Origin: a virus
Virus record (IMG/VR): IMGVR_UViG_3300030333_006292
Coordinates: 6,908-70,907 of that record
Reading direction: 5' to 3' (one strand)
Length of the DNA stretch: 64,000 bases
Numbering within the stretch: position 1 is the stretch's first letter; each line of letters opens with the position of its first letter. A program made the position numbers and the translations under genes. Below, in pieces: positions 17,415 through 27,020 of this stretch. Under the pieces are notes generated by a model, which did not search any database, was not told the origin of the DNA, and worked only from the letters and a program-made list of their open reading frames with translations.

Positions 17415-18355
17415 TGACTGTACTTGTAACTGGATCAACCGGCTTTTTAGGCAAGCATCTTGTCAGTAAATTATTTTCAGAGTATGAATTTGAAGATATA
17501 GTTACTGTAAGCAGGAATAGGCTATCCCTACACGTTGCCAACAATGAAAACAAAAAGCATACACATTATTTGTGTGATCTTGGAGACCCAGATCCAAATG
17601 ACAATCTTTTCAAACGTATATGCGACAAACACAAGCCGGAAACAATTTTTCATCTAGCAAGTATACCGGTAGTAAAGATAGACGAGAGCGATGTTCATGG
17701 TATTATCTTGAATAACCTTGTCAGTACCCAAAAGGTTGTTCACTACGCCCCTCAAGATTGTAGGGTCGTTCTAGCATCTACGGTTATTGTTTATGGAGAC
17801 TGGTGGGTTGGTGAGCATGATAAGTGTGTAGAGTCCTTAGAGACTAGACCTACTTCTGCATATGGAATAACGAAAAGAGCTTCAGAAAGTTTTATAGAAT
17901 CATATACAAACATGGGAAGAATAGATGGCGTATCCGCTAGGTTATGCGCCACTGTTGGAGAAGGGGTCACTCATGGCGTAATGAAAGATTTTATAAGAAA
18001 GCTAAAAAGCGATAATCCTAACCTTGAAGCTTTAGGTTCTGCTCCGGGATCAAATAAACCATATTGTCATGTAGATGATACCCTTTCTGCTCTCGTATTA
18101 TTGGCAAAATCTGGAGGAAATACAGAGTACAATGTCGCTCCAGACGACTCAGTTAGTATAGAAGATATGGCCTATGCTGTCATGGAAGGCTGTGGAATAA
18201 CTAAGCCCATAAAATGGCTAGGAGAAACCGCAAACTGGAAAGGCGACAATAGAGTCATATCAGTTGACAATAGCAAGCTCAAAAGCATAGGCTGGAATCC
18301 TAAATTTCCTAAGTCAAAAGATGCAATTATAGATATAGTAAGGAAAATATCGTGA
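17414..18355 (+). CDS. NAD-dependent epimerase/dehydratase (extended SDR)
   Basis: Nucleotide-sugar-modifying enzyme (313 aa). The Rossmann NAD loop GSTGFLG lies near residue 7, HLAS near 75, and the catalytic pair Y150-x3-K154 (SAYGITK) is intact. YCHVDDT and the C-terminal GWNPKF are typical of UDP-sugar 4-epimerases. ATG 17414 (TGATG overlap) is preferred to a GTG at 17411. It probably converts one nucleotide sugar to another for the surrounding transferases. Confidence 0.87.
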   Translation: MTVLVTGSTGFLGKHLVSKLFSEYEFEDIVTVSRNRLSLHVANNENKKHTHYLCDLGDPDPNDNLFKRICDKHKPETIFHLASIPVVKIDESDVHGIILNNLVSTQKVVHYAPQDCRVVLASTVIVYGDWWVGEHDKCVESLETRPTSAYGITKRASESFIESYTNMGRIDGVSARLCATVGEGVTHGVMKDFIRKLKSDNPNLEALGSAPGSNKPYCHVDDTLSALVLLAKSGGNTEYNVAPDDSVSIEDMAYAVMEGCGITKPIKWLGETANWKGDNRVISVDNSKLKSIGWNPKFPKSKDAIIDIVRKIS

Positions 18356-19401
18356 AGATACTCTACTTGCCACTAATTCCCGGCCAAGTTTTACAAAGCG
18401 AAGCAGTTGGTGACTACCAAGCTGACACGCTATTTCATGGTTTACGTTCTGTTTTAGGGGCGGATGTCATTGATGCCGTTCACCTATGGCATATGTACAA
18501 CACAGCTGACCAAGAAAGATTAAAAAAGACTTGGGGTAAAGGCTTTACTGTTTACTCAACACTTCCAGAGATTGAGATAGACAGAGATGATATAGATAAT
18601 AAAGTCAAAAACCAATATTACGACTTCATTGTCATACCAATTCACCACACGCTCAATGGGAGGTGGTATGAAATAGCTTCTGTTGTAAATGGTATGATCA
18701 ACGTTTATCCGCAAGAAAAGATTGTGCTTATTGATGGTTGGGATAGGCCTCAAATATCAAAACCTATCGCAAGAAAAGTACAGTATTTCAAACGAGAATT
18801 ATCTGACGAATTTTCTGATGTAGCATATCCACTTTCGTTTTCTCTTCCAAAAGAAAAAATAAGAAGCCCTTTAGAACGAGAACATGATTTTTCTCCAATG
18901 ATACCAAGCTCACTGCCAGAACATCAGGCAACTTACATATATACAGAAGAAGACCCATACTACACTCAGTATCAAAAAAGTTACTTTGCTTTTACATCAA
19001 AGAAAGGCAGAGAGGACGTGATATCAGAAAGTTGGGATACAATGCGTCATTATGAGATACTGGCAAATGGATGTGTCCCATTTTTCACCAACATAGAAAG
19101 ATGCCCAGTAAACACTCTATTCAAATTTCCAAAAGATCTATGCGTTAGGGCAAAGAAACTCAAAGGTGTATATCCCGGAACTAAACAGCCGTACAATCCA
19201 GAGGTAGACACTTACATAGGAACATGTAAAGAAATTCTTGATCCTGAAAATAGAGGCCATATAAACTTTGATGAGTTTGATATGGATGAATATAACGAAC
19301 TGAATCAAGAGTTCATTGAGTACACTAAGAACAACCTGACAACAGAGTCTATGGCTCAGTACTTTTTAGATAAGATACAAGAAAATGCTAAAAATAGATA
19401 A
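18352..19401 (+). CDS. glycosyltransferase-like protein
   Basis: Protein of 349 aa starting at GTG 18352 in a GTGA overlap. The C-terminal third contains SWDTMRHYEILANGCVPFF (about 226-244), which resembles the donor-binding end of GT-B and exostosin-like glycosyltransferases. The N-terminal half (VGDYQADTLFHGLRSVLGAD, then FIVIPIHHT) resembles proteins seen in other large phage glycan clusters. I cannot place it in a CAZy family. There is no signal peptide or membrane segment. Confidence 0.68.
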   Translation: MKILYLPLIPGQVLQSEAVGDYQADTLFHGLRSVLGADVIDAVHLWHMYNTADQERLKKTWGKGFTVYSTLPEIEIDRDDIDNKVKNQYYDFIVIPIHHTLNGRWYEIASVVNGMINVYPQEKIVLIDGWDRPQISKPIARKVQYFKRELSDEFSDVAYPLSFSLPKEKIRSPLEREHDFSPMIPSSLPEHQATYIYTEEDPYYTQYQKSYFAFTSKKGREDVISESWDTMRHYEILANGCVPFFTNIERCPVNTLFKFPKDLCVRAKKLKGVYPGTKQPYNPEVDTYIGTCKEILDPENRGHINFDEFDMDEYNELNQEFIEYTKNNLTTESMAQYFLDKIQENAKNR

Positions 19402-20083
19402 GGCGTTATGTCTTTGTTTAGATAAAAGACAGGATGAATGGGATGAACTAAAAGAGCAATGCGAATCTCATGGCATAGAGTTCGACCCATTTGTCGTTGG
19501 AGAAGGAAAACTACTTCCTTTTGAGTCGTATGACAGGATTGATGATAAATTTCCTCCAGTAGAACATTGGCAATACGGTAATCCTATTACGAAAAAAAAC
19601 CATTGTAATGCCTTCCTGTCTCATCAGTCGATGATAAGAAAAGCGCTGTCTGAGGGTGCAGAAACAGTACTCTTGTTAGAAGATGATGCGTATTTTACAT
19701 CTAGATATGATGACGTTTTGGGAAAGCTGAATGAAGAATTAAAGGAGTTGGATTTTGACATGTTGTACTTGGGTTGGTGGATAGGTAACGAGTACGATGA
19801 ATGGAATGTCAAAGTAGAAAAAGAGTATAAAGAGGAGGGCAAGGTTGGCATAGGCAGGATAAAAGATGCCCACTTTACATGCGGAGGACTACACGGCGTC
19901 ATCGTCAAGAAGCCTATGCTGCAAGTCATGACACAGCTTTCGCCGGTCAATCCTATAGATTCACAACTTAACAGGATAGCACATAGAAAAATTAACTCTT
20001 ACTATGTATTTCCTAAAATTATCCACGATAAAGGCATATTTAGTCATTGCGAGCAAGCTCCATGTCCGAGAAGCAAAATTTAA
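19385..20083 (+). CDS. GT25-like glycosyltransferase
   Basis: GT-A glycosyltransferase of the LPS-biosynthesis GT25 type (232 aa). Typical pattern: ALCLCLDKRQDEWDELKEQC at residues 7-26, CNAFLSHQSMIRKALSEGAE near 74-93, then VLLLEDDAYF with the metal-binding EDD, and YLGW and CGGLHGVIV further on. Enzymes of this family often add galactose to LPS. It overlaps the previous gene by 17 bases. Confidence 0.87.
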   Translation: MLKIDKALCLCLDKRQDEWDELKEQCESHGIEFDPFVVGEGKLLPFESYDRIDDKFPPVEHWQYGNPITKKNHCNAFLSHQSMIRKALSEGAETVLLLEDDAYFTSRYDDVLGKLNEELKELDFDMLYLGWWIGNEYDEWNVKVEKEYKEEGKVGIGRIKDAHFTCGGLHGVIVKKPMLQVMTQLSPVNPIDSQLNRIAHRKINSYYVFPKIIHDKGIFSHCEQAPCPRSKI

Positions 20084-21018
20084 TACCGCTATTTATAGCA
20101 TCAAAAGATAGACCAACCCAGTTAAAACTTTTACTTGAAAGCATAGAGCGCAATGCTCCTAATTTCTTTCAAATAAATGTTCTATATTCAGGCTCTTTGT
20201 ACTCTTACCAGCTTGGCTACAGAAAGCTGCAAAGTGAAGTTTCTAATGTCAATTGGATAGAAGAGAAAACTGACTGGCAGTACACAAGAGAAGATTCTAA
20301 CACACCATTGAATATACAAAGAAAAAATGGAGTGTTCATAGAGCAGTTCTATGACTTCCTTGAGGCAAATAAAGACGATGTTTTTTGCCTCATGGTAGAC
20401 GACAATATTGTTTATAACAAAGTGCCTATTAGTCCTGATGATGCAAGAAACGTTTTAGATGAAAAAACCTTTTCTTTTAGCTTTAGGTTAGGCCGGAACA
20501 CGACTATACAAAACCACCTAGATGGACAGCCACAGCTCCCTCTTAACATTGAGGAAGAATCTGGCGAATTTATTAAATGGAACTGGCACAATTACAACAA
20601 CAATTTTACAGATTATGCCTTCCCTTTTAGCTGGGATGGTGTTATATACAGAACCTCAGATATCATTGCGCTTTTAGACGGAACAGATTTGGATTACGAT
20701 CCTGCAATGCCAGACAGCTGGAAAAAATTTCCTTTGCCTCATAGACTTGAATCTTACATGGGCGCTGCTGCTGAAGGCAGATTATCTATTTTTGGCGAAA
20801 AAAATATGATTTGCTCACTGAATCAAAGCTGTGTTGTTGGCATGGATTACAACAAAGTCATCGACGTAGACAACAAAGGTGGAGCCAAGTTTGGAGCAAA
20901 TGAAAATGACCTTTGTACAATCTACCTTTTGGGCAAATGTATTGACTATGACTCTATGGATTTTAGCGATATAAAGTCAGCGCATGATGAATTACCATTT
21001 AAACTGAAAGAATCATGA
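20062..21018 (+). CDS. putative GT-A-fold glycosyltransferase
   Basis: Protein of 318 aa with a GT-A-like opening, IPLFIASKDRPTQLKLLLES, and CLMVDDNIVY near residue 109, a likely DDN variant of the metal-binding motif. FPFSWDGVIYRTSDI is similar to the acceptor-side region of GT2-like proteins. No family is recognised with confidence. ATG 20062 is preferred over a TTG at 20047 and overlaps the previous gene by 22 bases. Confidence 0.65.
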   Translation: MSEKQNLIPLFIASKDRPTQLKLLLESIERNAPNFFQINVLYSGSLYSYQLGYRKLQSEVSNVNWIEEKTDWQYTREDSNTPLNIQRKNGVFIEQFYDFLEANKDDVFCLMVDDNIVYNKVPISPDDARNVLDEKTFSFSFRLGRNTTIQNHLDGQPQLPLNIEEESGEFIKWNWHNYNNNFTDYAFPFSWDGVIYRTSDIIALLDGTDLDYDPAMPDSWKKFPLPHRLESYMGAAAEGRLSIFGEKNMICSLNQSCVVGMDYNKVIDVDNKGGAKFGANENDLCTIYLLGKCIDYDSMDFSDIKSAHDELPFKLKES

Positions 21019-21707
21019 TGAAATTTACTTTTGGCATAATAACAACAGACCCTAAAGCTGCAAACTCTGTAATAGATTCGATTAAAAGTCAAAATATTGA
21101 TACCGACTCTTATGAGGTTATAGTGGTAGGAGGGGAAAACAAATATGACAACGTTAATCATATTGAGTTTGACGAGGGAAATAAGGGCGGCTGGATAACT
21201 AAGAAAAAAAATATAATAACTGAAAACGCAAAGTATGAAAATGTAGTCTATATGCACGACTATATACACTTAAGAGATGGTTGGTACGATGGCTTTGTGG
21301 GATTTGGTAACGACTGGGATGTTGCTATGAATGTTGTTTGGAACGCCAATGATCTAAGATTTAGAGATTGGGTTTTTTGGGATCATCCTGAAGTCTGCTA
21401 TAGCAATGGAAGGCATTGTTGTGTTCTAGCGCCATACTCACATACTGACACGCAATATATGTACATTTCTGGAGCATATTGGGTTGCTAAGAAGAAGTTT
21501 ATGCAAGACAACCCGCTTGATGAAAACTTGTATTGGGGGCAATCAGAGGATGTAGAATGGTCTAAGAAAGCTAGGAAAACATGGAACTACAGAATGAACA
21601 TTAGGTCTTCAGTAATATCTACTAAGTACAAAGGGCATACAGCAGGAGCCATATTACTTGGAGCAAATAACCAGCAACCATACAGACCTCTATTGGATTT
21701 AGTTTGA
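21015..21707 (+). CDS. GT2-like glycosyltransferase
   Basis: Short GT-A protein (230 aa). FTFGIITTDPKAANSVIDSI opens the domain, VVYMHDYIHLRDGWYDG (about 75-91) replaces the usual DxD strand with a HDY, and YWGQSEDVEWSKKAR near 174-188 carries the ED-type catalytic-base motif. This pattern is common in phage GT2-like proteins. It starts in an ATGA overlap with the previous gene. Confidence 0.72.
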   Translation: MMKFTFGIITTDPKAANSVIDSIKSQNIDTDSYEVIVVGGENKYDNVNHIEFDEGNKGGWITKKKNIITENAKYENVVYMHDYIHLRDGWYDGFVGFGNDWDVAMNVVWNANDLRFRDWVFWDHPEVCYSNGRHCCVLAPYSHTDTQYMYISGAYWVAKKKFMQDNPLDENLYWGQSEDVEWSKKARKTWNYRMNIRSSVISTKYKGHTAGAILLGANNQQPYRPLLDLV

Positions 21708-21709
21708 TT

Positions 21710-23077
21710 ATGAAGCTAATAATTTTTGATTTAGATGGTGTTCTTGTAGAGGCTAGAGATATTCATTACGAAGCTCTAAATAGAGCTTTGGCTGAAGTAG
21801 ATGAAAAATACGTAATAGGAAGAGAAGAGCATTTATCATCTTATGACGGTTTGTCTACTGCTAAAAAGCTGAAAAAGCTGACTAAAGAAAAAGGCCTCCC
21901 AGAAAGCCTGCATGGTCAAGTGTGGGAAGGCAAACAGAAGTGTACACATAAAGTCATATCAGACACTGTAGAACCAAGCTGGCCTATACACATGCTTCTA
22001 AGAAGACTTAAGTCTAAAGGTTATACAATTTATTGCGCTTCTAATTCTATTAGGTCTAGCGTTAAGTTGATGCTATTAAAAACTGGCTATATGGAATTTG
22101 TAGATGAATACTTTTCAAATGAGGATGTTAAAAACCCAAAACCTCATTCTGAAATTTACTTGAAGTGCATGGTCCATGCTGGTGTAAATCCTGAAGAGTG
22201 CTTGATAGTTGAAGATTCCCATATAGGCAGAGAAGCTGCGGCTAAATCAGGCGCTAATGTGTTAGGTGTAAAGGGGCTAGAGGATGTCAATGTTAAAAAT
22301 GTGTTTGCAGCTATAGAAGATGCAGACTCCAAAATAAAACCTATAAACCCAAAATGGCAAGGTGGAAATATGAAAGTTTTAATCCCAATGGCTGGAGCTG
22401 GTTCTCGTTTTGAAAAAGCCGGTTACACTTTTCCAAAACCGCTTATAGAGGTTGATGGAAAGCCTATGATTCAGGTTGTTGTAGAGAATCTAAATATAGA
22501 CGCTCAGCACATATTTATAGTGCAAAAAGAACACTATGAAAAATATAACCTACAGTATCTGCTAAATTTGATAGCTCCGGGTTGTGAGATTGTTCAGGTT
22601 GACGGTGTTACAGAAGGAGCTGCCTGTACGACCTTGCTTGCGAAGGAATTTATAAATAACGATGAGCCTTTGCTGACTGCTAATTCAGACCAGTTTATAG
22701 ATTGGAACAGCAATGAATTCTTGTATTCTATGCAGGCTTCGGGTGTAGATGGTGGTATTTTGACGTTTGAGTCAGTGCATCCAAAGTGGAGTTTTGCAAA
22801 GCTCGATGAAAATGGTTTTGTTTCTGAAGTTGCTGAGAAAAAACCAATCAGCGATAAGGCTACTGTAGGTGTTTACTATTGGGCTAAAGGTAGCGACTAT
22901 GTGAAATATGCAGAGCGAATGATTGCAAATGACACTCGCGTTAATGGTGAATTTTATGTTTGCCCTGTGTTTAATGAGGCCGTGTCAGACGAAAAGAAAA
23001 TTAAAACTTTCCATGTAGATAAAATGTGGGGTCTTGGAACTCCCGAAGATTTAGAGGTATTTTTGAATGATCGCTAA
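21710..23077 (+). CDS. HAD phosphatase fused to a sugar nucleotidyltransferase
   Basis: Bifunctional protein (455 aa). Residues 1-215 are a HAD hydrolase: FDLDGVL (nucleophile D8, acid D10), ASNS near 108, KNPKPHSEIY, and VEDSHIGREAA near 167. Residues 221-455 are a nucleotidyltransferase: LIPMAGAGSRF, FPKPLIEVDGKPMI, TANSDQFIDW, and WGLGTPEDLE at the end. The fusion could dephosphorylate a sugar bisphosphate and then activate the product. ATG 21710 is preferred over TTG 21704. Met221 (ATG 22370) has AAGGTGG 4 bases upstream, so a separate nucleotidyltransferase may also be made. Confidence 0.87.
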   Translation: MKLIIFDLDGVLVEARDIHYEALNRALAEVDEKYVIGREEHLSSYDGLSTAKKLKKLTKEKGLPESLHGQVWEGKQKCTHKVISDTVEPSWPIHMLLRRLKSKGYTIYCASNSIRSSVKLMLLKTGYMEFVDEYFSNEDVKNPKPHSEIYLKCMVHAGVNPEECLIVEDSHIGREAAAKSGANVLGVKGLEDVNVKNVFAAIEDADSKIKPINPKWQGGNMKVLIPMAGAGSRFEKAGYTFPKPLIEVDGKPMIQVVVENLNIDAQHIFIVQKEHYEKYNLQYLLNLIAPGCEIVQVDGVTEGAACTTLLAKEFINNDEPLLTANSDQFIDWNSNEFLYSMQASGVDGGILTFESVHPKWSFAKLDENGFVSEVAEKKPISDKATVGVYYWAKGSDYVKYAERMIANDTRVNGEFYVCPVFNEAVSDEKKIKTFHVDKMWGLGTPEDLEVFLNDR

Positions 23078-23729
23078 TGTTTTTATAGGATGGGATCAAA
23101 GAGAGGAAGATGCGTATACAGTTTGTGTAAGGTCTTTACTTGAACATGCTTCTAAAGATGTAAAAATAAATAAAATAGATAAGGCTAAATTAGTTAAAGA
23201 AGGTCTGTATTTTAGAGATGAGGCAGAAGGCGCTTCCACCGACTTTGCGTACACAAGATTTTTAACACCGCATCTTTCTAATTATGAAGGATGGTCGTTG
23301 TTTGTGGATTGCGACTTTTTATTCACAAGAGACATATATGAATTGTTTTCACATGCTAACGAAAAATACGCAGTAATGTGCGCTAAGCATGATTACATAC
23401 CAAAAAACAGTGTTAAAATGGATGGCCAAAAACAAGTTGCTTATCCTAGAAAAAACTGGTCTAGCTGTATGTTGTGGAACTGTTCACATCCAGCTAATAA
23501 AATTCTTAATCCTGATGTAGTAAGCAAGGAATCTGGTGCTTTTCTACATAGATTTTATTGGCTTCCTGATGAGTCAATTGGAGACCTCCCTATTGAATGG
23601 AATTGGCTAGAAGGCGAATATGAAAAACCAGAAACATTGCCAGCAGCCATTCATTTTACAAACGGCGGACCTTGGTTTGAAAACTGTCAAAATGTAGATT
23701 ACGCTGACTTATGGAGGAGCTACCTATAG
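23067..23729 (+). CDS. GT8-like glycosyltransferase
   Basis: Retaining-type GT-A glycosyltransferase (220 aa). The opening NVFIGWDQREEDAYTVCVRS, the FRDEAEGASTDFAYTRFLTP region (about 50-69) and the metal-binding FVDCD (about 86-90) match GT8-like proteins, and AIHFTNGGPWF at the C-terminus carries the usual late H-F-x-G-x-x-W pattern. AGAGG precedes ATG 23067. It partly overlaps the next gene, whose N-terminal domain is of the same general type. Confidence 0.8.
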   Translation: MIANVFIGWDQREEDAYTVCVRSLLEHASKDVKINKIDKAKLVKEGLYFRDEAEGASTDFAYTRFLTPHLSNYEGWSLFVDCDFLFTRDIYELFSHANEKYAVMCAKHDYIPKNSVKMDGQKQVAYPRKNWSSCMLWNCSHPANKILNPDVVSKESGAFLHRFYWLPDESIGDLPIEWNWLEGEYEKPETLPAAIHFTNGGPWFENCQNVDYADLWRSYL

Positions 23730-25516
23730 TAAAAATGGTTACTCTGGATACATCTGCCTACGTTGATCAAGGTATATATGGAGAATTGCCAACATCACCT
23801 TGTGTTTTTGCCGCTTGCGATGAGAAATATTTTATAGAATACGCTTCTTGTTTTATTTACTCAGCGAGCCAAGCAGGGAAAAATGTACACATACATGTCG
23901 TTAATCCAACTTTAGAAGTCTTTGCTTTAGCTAGCGTGTTAAACTCTCTTTTCTTTAATGACTGCTCTTCTGAAAATTGTATTAAAGCGACATTTACTTT
24001 TAATGATGCAGAGATGCCCGAAGACAAAGAGCAGAGAAAAACTATCTACAGCTGCCTACGGTTTCTAATGCTCCCTGAATTGCTAAAGTCTGCTAAAAAA
24101 ATATTATGTTTGGACATTGACTCCATAATTATGAAACCGTTTAATTTTCCAAAAAAGCCTATTGGTTATTTTCCTCGTGGCGCGAAGCCTTGGAAAAAAG
24201 TTTTGGAGCATCAAATGGTTGCTGCTGGTGCAGTATATTTCACAGAAGAACAAATTGAATATGCCGACGAAATAAAAAATGCTATCAACAAAACATCATT
24301 AAAATGGTACGCAGACCAAATTGCGCTACATTCAGTGATTGACAACATCCCGAAAGAATTCCTTGCTAGTTTTGACAAAAAGTTTATGGATTGGCAGTTT
24401 AAAAATGACACCATAATTTGGACAGGAAAAGGCTACAGAAAACATAGCGATGAAACATACACTTCCAAAGAAGAAGAAATAAATTCTATAATTTCATCTA
24501 AGCTAAAAAAGTATGAAAATGTTGTGCTAAAACCTCGTCTTGACATAGGATTTAAAAAAAGTTTAGTAGTTAGAGGCTCCGTTGATGAACCAATACGTAA
24601 GCATTGGAAAAATTTTGTAACCAAAATATGCGAGACACTTGATAAGGTTTTGGTAATTGAAATGCCTCGCTGGATGTTTAACAATAAACTATTGTCTTAT
24701 TTCCCAAAAAGCACTTCTATGTTTGTGCCGCATGAAGAAAGACAATCTTGGGGAGGAAACAAAAATACAAAGTACTACATGCAAACTGTGTTTCCTTGGT
24801 TATTTACCATAGACTCAAAAGGATGGGGAGGAGGAGCTGAATTTATAAACACATATAATGATACCGAAAGTACCGATAGTTCGTTTTTTAAGCAATTATC
24901 AAAACACGCAAGAAAAGGAGGTACAAAATTTCGTGAACTTCAGCCCTCACGAGTTTCAGATAAAAATTTTGTTCATGCAAAAAAAACTTCTAAATCAAAA
25001 CGTAAACTTATAAGTGATAATTTTATTTTTGTTCCTTTGCAAGTACCACATGACACAGTCATTAAATACCATTCTAAAATTACTTGTGAAGAATTTGTTA
25101 CCAAGCTTTGTCAGTGGGCCGAACAGGAAGGCAGCAGCAAGATCATTTTTAAAGGTCATCCCGCAAATATTAAATCAATGTCCCCTCTAATAAAAATCAT
25201 AAAACAGCATAAAAATGTAAATTACGTAGACAATTGTCATGTGCATGACATGATAGAAGCGTCAAAAGCTGTCTACGTTATAAATTCAGGAGTCGGGCAA
25301 GAAGCAATGCTTTTTGACAAAACGGTTGTTGTATTTGGCGAATGTGAATATATGGATGCTGTCATCAAAGGAAATATTGATGACTTAGATGAAACATGGG
25401 CTACGGTTAATAGTGTTGATAAAGCAGCGCAGTATGATAAGTATCGTAGATGGTATAGCTGGTATTCCAAAAATGTATTTGATACTAGAATATCTATAGG
25501 AGATGCTTTGGGATAG
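23711..25516 (+). CDS. two-domain glycosyltransferase: GT8-like + KpsC/KpsS-like
   Basis: Large enzyme (601 aa). Residues about 25-255 are GT8-like: VFAACDEKYFIEYASCFIYS, YSCLRFLMLPELL, and LCLDIDSII (metal-binding DID). Residues about 420-595 resemble the Kdo transferase domain of capsule proteins KpsC/KpsS: FVPLQVPHDTVIKYHS, IFKGHPAN near 480, and INSGVGQEAMLFDKTVVVFG near 525-543. The central part (270-420) is unassigned. Group 2 capsules are built on a poly-Kdo linker made by KpsC/S, so a capsule-like glycan is possible. The start may be ATG 23711 or 23735; GGAGGAG fits neither perfectly. Confidence 0.8.
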   Translation: MEELPIVKMVTLDTSAYVDQGIYGELPTSPCVFAACDEKYFIEYASCFIYSASQAGKNVHIHVVNPTLEVFALASVLNSLFFNDCSSENCIKATFTFNDAEMPEDKEQRKTIYSCLRFLMLPELLKSAKKILCLDIDSIIMKPFNFPKKPIGYFPRGAKPWKKVLEHQMVAAGAVYFTEEQIEYADEIKNAINKTSLKWYADQIALHSVIDNIPKEFLASFDKKFMDWQFKNDTIIWTGKGYRKHSDETYTSKEEEINSIISSKLKKYENVVLKPRLDIGFKKSLVVRGSVDEPIRKHWKNFVTKICETLDKVLVIEMPRWMFNNKLLSYFPKSTSMFVPHEERQSWGGNKNTKYYMQTVFPWLFTIDSKGWGGGAEFINTYNDTESTDSSFFKQLSKHARKGGTKFRELQPSRVSDKNFVHAKKTSKSKRKLISDNFIFVPLQVPHDTVIKYHSKITCEEFVTKLCQWAEQEGSSKIIFKGHPANIKSMSPLIKIIKQHKNVNYVDNCHVHDMIEASKAVYVINSGVGQEAMLFDKTVVVFGECEYMDAVIKGNIDDLDETWATVNSVDKAAQYDKYRRWYSWYSKNVFDTRISIGDALG

Positions 25517-25527
25517 CAAATATAACC

Positions 25528-26268
25528 ATGACAGATAAACCTTTAGTAGTATTAAGTAAACCCCGCTATAATGGCGATAAGGGGTATATGATGAATAACA
25601 GAATCTGTGCTGCTTTTTCGGAAGGACTCGGAGGAAAAACTGTTTACCCAGAAGAGGCTGGAAACAGTATAGTCACATATGGAATACTAAGAGGTACAGG
25701 AGAGGCAATAAAAAGAGCTGAAAATTTTTGGTACATAGATCACGGATATATGAAACGCTCTGATCCTTCAGGAAGTCTTAATGGGTATTTTAGAATTACC
25801 AAAAATTCTTTGTGGCATAGTGGCAAGGGAGAATATCCAACAGATAGACTAAAAAAGGTGGTTTCACATTTAGAGAAACGAAGAAGGGGTAGAAACATAA
25901 TTTTAGCGCCGCCTTCAAAATACATGCGAGAGTTTCTTGACCTGCATAATTGGGAAGAAAAAACAATTGAAGAGATAAAAAAGTATAGTGACAGGCCGGT
26001 ACTAATATCGACAAAAGAAAACAATAGAATGAATGAGGTTGTAGAAGACGCATGGGCTGTGGTTACTGATCACTCGAACTCTGCAATTGACGCCTTAATA
26101 AAAGGAGTTCCAATAATAATGACTAACCCTGCAAGGAGTTATGGAAAAATTGAAGATATAGAAAATCCAGAATTTGATCGTATCCCTCTGCTTTCTGCTT
26201 TGTCATATAATCAGTGGACTCTAGAAGATATGAGATCAGGCAAAGCTTGGAAGGAATTAAAAAAATGA
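25528..26268 (+). CDS. capsule-synthesis-like protein (KpsS/CDP-glycerol transferase type)
   Basis: Protein of 246 aa. AWAVVTDHSNSAIDALIKGV (about 174-193) resembles the nucleotide-binding end of KpsC/KpsS and CDP-glycerol polymerase-like GT-B enzymes, and ILAPPSKYMREFLDLHNWEE looks like the preceding Rossmann unit. The N-terminal half-domain is short. It directly follows the KpsC/S-like fusion with an 11-base gap, suggesting both act on the same capsule-like glycan. Confidence 0.7.
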   Translation: MTDKPLVVLSKPRYNGDKGYMMNNRICAAFSEGLGGKTVYPEEAGNSIVTYGILRGTGEAIKRAENFWYIDHGYMKRSDPSGSLNGYFRITKNSLWHSGKGEYPTDRLKKVVSHLEKRRRGRNIILAPPSKYMREFLDLHNWEEKTIEEIKKYSDRPVLISTKENNRMNEVVEDAWAVVTDHSNSAIDALIKGVPIIMTNPARSYGKIEDIENPEFDRIPLLSALSYNQWTLEDMRSGKAWKELKK

Positions 26269-27020
26269 AAGATGTATTATATGTCACTAGCTTCAGTAAA
26301 AAGCTTTATGACGCTACAGGCAAAAGAATGATTGAATCTTTTGTGCAAAACAAAATTCAAAATAATCTACTAATAACTTATGAAGGAAGTATTGATGTCC
26401 CTAGCCATAAACGGTTTATAAGACATAACTTAGAATCTAATACTTTCTTGAGCAATTGGATTGAAGAAAATAAAGATATTATTCCTATAGAATACGGAGG
26501 AAGCGTTCCTTCTTCAGAAATAAAAACTTTATGGAACAGAAGGGCTTCTCTGTGGTTTAGAAAAATAGTTTCATTGCGAGAAGCTATGAAGTTTAAGCAG
26601 GACTATAAGGCTGTTGTTTTTTGTGACTGCGATTGCGTCTTTCATAGACCCATACCAACAGAACTTGTTTTAAACGTATTTAATGATGCAGACTTTTTTT
26701 ATCACAAAGGTCCTCATAGAGAAGCAATTGAATCTGGATTTATGGGTTTTAATTTACAAAAAGGCGGAGAACACTTTGTGAATTTGCTTGTTGAATCTTT
26801 TTCTAGTAAAGATTTTAGAAAGTATGACAGATGGGATGACGGTTATGTTATTACAAAAGTCTTAGAAGAGAGAGAAGATGTCTCTGGAATAGATGTTGTT
26901 GCTGATCACAATCAAGTTCGTTATGGCCATGTTGTGCCGTTCGGCCCATTTGGTGAATACGTTACTCATAACAAAGGCTCTCACACTAGAAAATTTGGAA
27001 TATTCAAAAATGATAAGTAG
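26265..27020 (+). CDS. putative GT-A glycosyltransferase
   Basis: Protein of 251 aa with a likely metal-binding DCDC strand: AVVFCDCDCVFHRPIPTEL (around 117-135), in the style of GT8/GT34-like folds, followed by ESGFMGFNLQKGG and DRWDDGYVITKVLEE, which resemble later catalytic loops. The start is ATG 26265 in an ATGA overlap, with AAGGA about 10 bases upstream; a longer reading from a GTG at 26214 would run deep into the previous gene. It overlaps the next gene by 11 bases. Confidence 0.75.
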   Translation: MKDVLYVTSFSKKLYDATGKRMIESFVQNKIQNNLLITYEGSIDVPSHKRFIRHNLESNTFLSNWIEENKDIIPIEYGGSVPSSEIKTLWNRRASLWFRKIVSLREAMKFKQDYKAVVFCDCDCVFHRPIPTELVLNVFNDADFFYHKGPHREAIESGFMGFNLQKGGEHFVNLLVESFSSKDFRKYDRWDDGYVITKVLEEREDVSGIDVVADHNQVRYGHVVPFGPFGEYVTHNKGSHTRKFGIFKNDK

